NCBI RefSeq assembly: GCF_030129945.1
Contig: NZ_JARRAF010000009.1
Location: 62,001-126,000 of the forward strand
DNA length: 64,000 nucleotides
Reading direction: 5' to 3'
From: Parachitinimonas caeni
GTDB taxonomy: Bacteria > Pseudomonadota > Gammaproteobacteria > Burkholderiales > Chitinimonadaceae
Both the position numbers and the translations under genes were made by a program. Numbering within the stretch: position 1 is the stretch's first letter; each line of letters starts with the position of its first letter. A model generated the notes under the pieces. The model was not told the DNA's origin, did no database searches, and worked only from the letters and a program-made list of their open reading frames with translations. Positions 63,249 through 64,000 of this stretch are shown piece by piece.

Positions 63249-64000
63249 GGCAGATCAACCATCATGAAGCGCTCAGCAAGCACTACCAGATCATCATCGT
63301 CGGATCGGGCTTTGCCGGGTCGATTCTGGCCAAGGAATTAAGCGGCAAGAACTATTCGGTGCTGGTGGTTGAGGCTGGAACCGGCGATGCCCTGAGCTTC
63401 GGGCAGCATCTGGATTACGTCGATCGTTATCGCACGGCGACGATCAAGATCCCCAACGCCCCCTTTCCCAACTGCAGCAATGCGCCACAGCCGATGGAAA
63501 CCGATGTCGAGCCGGTGCCCAAGGGGGGGGTCAGTGCCAAAGGCTACTTTGTGCAGACGGGCCCCTATCCGTTTGCCAGTACCTTTACCCGGCGCGTCGG
63601 CGGGACTTCGCTGCACTGGTTTGGCAGTTGCCCGCGCATGGTGCCCGACGATTTCGCCATGCGTAGTGTCTACGGCGTAGCGGTTGACTGGCCGATCGAC
63701 TACGACTTCCTGCAGCCGTTCTACGAGAAGGCGGAGCGCGAAATCGGCGTGTCGGCGAATGTGCAGGATCAGCAATACCTGGGCATTCACTTCTCGCCGG
63801 GCTACGTCTACCCGATGGAGCGCATACCGCAGAGCTATCTCGATGGCTGGTTCAGCAAGGGGCTGGCCAATATGCGGGTGGATGAACTCGGCGAGCCGGT
63901 GATGGTGCGCAGCATTCCGCAGGCGCGCAACAGCATTCCCAACCCCCGGTTTGATGGGGGCGAGGGCTTCACGCCCAAGGGAGCGGTCGGCGATCCATCA
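63245..64000 (+). CDS. Second GMC family oxidoreductase (3' end outside window)
   Basis: The ATG at 63245 overlaps the stop of the preceding gene (ATGA); 252 codons are visible before the window ends. IIIVGSGFAGSILAKEL is the FAD loop (G20-x-G22-x-x-G25), and VEAGTGDA holds the ribose-binding acid. The sequence is clearly paralogous to the first GMC protein: GYFVQTGPYPF versus GYFVQYGPLPF, GGTSLHW versus GGTTLHW, WPIDYDFLQPFYEKAE versus WPISYEDMQPWYEKAE, and EIGVSANVQDQQYLGI versus ELGVSANVEEQSYLGV. A tandem duplication is the simplest origin. Both flavoproteins may form a heteromeric complex or differ in substrate. Confidence 0.9.
   Translation, partial: MRQINHHEALSKHYQIIIVGSGFAGSILAKELSGKNYSVLVVEAGTGDALSFGQHLDYVDRYRTATIKIPNAPFPNCSNAPQPMETDVEPVPKGGVSAKGYFVQTGPYPFASTFTRRVGGTSLHWFGSCPRMVPDDFAMRSVYGVAVDWPIDYDFLQPFYEKAEREIGVSANVQDQQYLGIHFSPGYVYPMERIPQSYLDGWFSKGLANMRVDELGEPVMVRSIPQARNSIPNPRFDGGEGFTPKGAVGDPS

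Overview
The window is 64 kb of GC-rich bacterial chromosome, most likely from a betaproteobacterium of the Neisseriales (Chromobacteriaceae or Chitinibacteraceae type). This is inferred from protein style and from the housekeeping run ilvE, a small CHCC zinc-finger protein and waaF (54.2-56.5 kb). There is no rRNA or tRNA marker to fix the species. No CRISPR array, prophage or complete insertion sequence was seen.

Left arm (1-11.2 kb). A TPR protein runs off the left edge, followed by a secreted alpha-amylase with a CBM20 starch-binding domain. After a 1.4 kb gene-poor gap comes a four-gene operon: circularly permuted ATP-grasp protein, GNAT acetyltransferase, alpha-E protein and transglutaminase-like cysteine protease. 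A near-perfect sigma-54 (-24/-12) promoter precedes it. A methyltransferase and a GH57 glucan hydrolase follow on the minus strand.

Central island (11.4-53.2 kb). Two giant YD-repeat (Rhs) proteins are transcribed outward from about 30 kb: Rhs1 (about 5308 aa, minus strand) and Rhs2 (7099 aa, plus strand). Both have a paralogous N-terminus, very long YD arrays interrupted by beta-sandwich modules, a LysM domain, a Gly/Ala-rich hydrophobic segment and a variable C-terminal tip. The Rhs1 tip is a HINT domain plus a 121-residue toxin whose Glu/Arg/Arg/His pattern resembles barnase. The next gene encodes a protein with a barstar-like C-terminal domain, which suggests an RNase toxin and its immunity protein. 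Beyond it lie a decayed second copy of the barstar-like domain, another truncated ORF and a secreted peptide fused out of frame to the decayed copy. Rhs2 has no HINT domain and no obvious immunity gene; a TPR protein follows it.

Right arm (53.2-64 kb). A 0.32 kb MITE-like palindromic element sits exactly at the stop codon of the TPR gene. A truncated copy lies at the stop codon of a plsC-like gene, and a third end-fragment lies near 60.5 kb. Between them are a GFA-family protein, ilvE, the zinc-finger gene, waaF, plsC, a VOC protein, and an AraC regulator divergent from an alpha/beta-hydrolase. The window ends in an operon with ATGA overlaps: a small dehydrogenase subunit (FAD-SLDH/gluconate dehydrogenase subunit 3 type) and two tandem GMC flavo-oxidoreductases, the second cut by the window edge.
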